A stretch of DNA of 64,000 nucleotides, taken from positions 1,984,001 through 2,048,000 of the forward strand of contig NZ_FNRX01000002.1 of the NCBI RefSeq assembly GCF_900105195.1, given 5' to 3'. Shown here one piece after another: positions 63,560 to 64,000 of this stretch. The stretch's first letter is position 1. Each line of letters begins with the position of its first letter. The DNA is from Rhodococcus pyridinivorans (GTDB lineage Bacteria; Actinomycetota; Actinomycetes; Mycobacteriales; Mycobacteriaceae). The notes under the pieces are model-generated. The model saw only the letters and a list, made by a program, of their open reading frames with translations, did not search any database and was not told where the DNA came from. The position numbers and the translations under genes are program-made.

Positions 63560-64000
63560 ATGTCCCTTCGACACCGGATCGGCGCAGGGCTGACGGCAGC
63601 CACGCTCGTCGCCGTTCTCGCCGCGTGCAGCGACAGCGGCTCGGGCGACACCACCCCGGACGCTTCGAACGGGGAGGCGCTCACGCTCTATTCCGGGCGT
63701 AGCGAGAACCTGGTGGGCCCGCTCGTCGAACAACTCGAAGGCACTCTCGGTTTCCCGATCGACGTCGTCTACGGCGGCACGCCGGAGATCACGGGCAAGC
63801 TCGTCGAAGAAGGTGCCGCATCGCCCGCCGATGTGGTCTTCAGCCAGGATGCCGGCGCGCTCGGTCTGCTCGACCGTTCGGGTCTGCTCGAGCAGCTGCC
63901 CGCGAGTGTGACGAATCAGGTGCCCGAGAACTACCGCGCGGAGGACAGCACCTGGGTCGCCACCTCTGCACGGGCTCGCGTCCTGGTCTACAACGACGAC
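63560..64000 (+). CDS. iron ABC transporter substrate-binding lipoprotein (3' end outside window)
   Basis: 147 residues visible from ATG 63560, behind AGGAGGAATCA. A lipoprotein signal peptide ends at LAAC with lipidated Cys23. The mature part starts as a ferric-binding protein of the FbpA/FutA type: LTLYSGRSENLVGPLVEQLE, then DVVYGGTPEITGKLVEEG and ADVVFSQDAGALGLLD. Permease and ATPase genes would be expected to the right of the window. Likely repressed by IdeR. Confidence 0.88.
   Translation, partial: MSLRHRIGAGLTAATLVAVLAACSDSGSGDTTPDASNGEALTLYSGRSENLVGPLVEQLEGTLGFPIDVVYGGTPEITGKLVEEGAASPADVVFSQDAGALGLLDRSGLLEQLPASVTNQVPENYRAEDSTWVATSARARVLVYNDD

Overview
The window is high-GC actinobacterial DNA, most likely from Rhodococcus or a close Nocardiaceae relative. 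The evidence is GTG/TTG starts, many 1-8 nt gene overlaps (ATGA, GTGA, TTGA), an MspA-type porin, a WS/DGAT acyltransferase, a mycothiol-enzyme-like protein, an ImuA'/ImuB/DnaE2 mutasome, a SAM-IV riboswitch and a type VII secretion-like small protein. From memory, much of the gene order follows the Mycobacterium tuberculosis chromosome around Rv3303-Rv3395 (imuA'-imuB, dnaE2, trmL, folD, metX, icd, trpS, sdhCDAB, cdd-deoA-add, upp, pmmB, punA, amiB1-amiA1). I could not run an alignment to confirm this.

0-9.4 kb: the tail of a sensor kinase with its LuxR-type response regulator, a membrane-anchored Ser/Thr kinase, the SOS-controlled imuA'-imuB pair, an alpha/beta hydrolase, exonuclease III, a zinc alcohol dehydrogenase, a small membrane protein and a sucrase/ferredoxin-like protein. 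9.4-17 kb: an MMPL transporter, a multicopper oxidase, an ECF sigma factor with a DGPF/YCII partner, a 2-hydroxyacid dehydrogenase, and an AHSA1-ArsR operon with two palindromic operators. 17-29 kb: dnaE2 with its own LexA box, a DUF4349 lipoprotein, a rhodanese, trmL, an aldo/keto reductase broken by a stop codon, a glycosyltransferase diverging from a wax ester synthase, folD, a DUF3017 protein and metX.

metX is preceded on the minus strand by a SAM-IV riboswitch and two tiny overlapping reading frames that run stop-into-start into metX. This is the most interesting regulatory arrangement in the window. icd diverges from it.

32.1-42.8 kb is an accessory, decaying block between conserved genes. 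It holds an IclR fragment, two translationally coupled YhgE/Pip membrane proteins, a frameshifted YrhK-like gene, an amidohydrolase with an internal TAG, an apparent deletion fusion of an ABC ATPase to a YhgE tail, an intact glutamate decarboxylase, and a frameshifted tyrosine phosphatase that runs into an IS3-family transposase remnant.

42.9-64 kb returns to core genes: a second exonuclease III, trpS, a YihY-type membrane protein, a LapA-like protein, sdhCDAB, a pyrimidine/purine salvage run (cdd, deoA, add, and later upp and punA), an acidic Rv3311-like protein, a four-gene operon with a type VII target-like protein and an NlpC/P60 hydrolase, an MspA-family porin, a phosphohexomutase, an enoyl-CoA hydratase homologue, two M20 amidohydrolases, and the start of an iron-transport lipoprotein behind a probable IdeR box.

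A pattern recurs across the window: at five separate genes, a short tandem duplication (period 18-27 bp) spans the stop codon and extends downstream.
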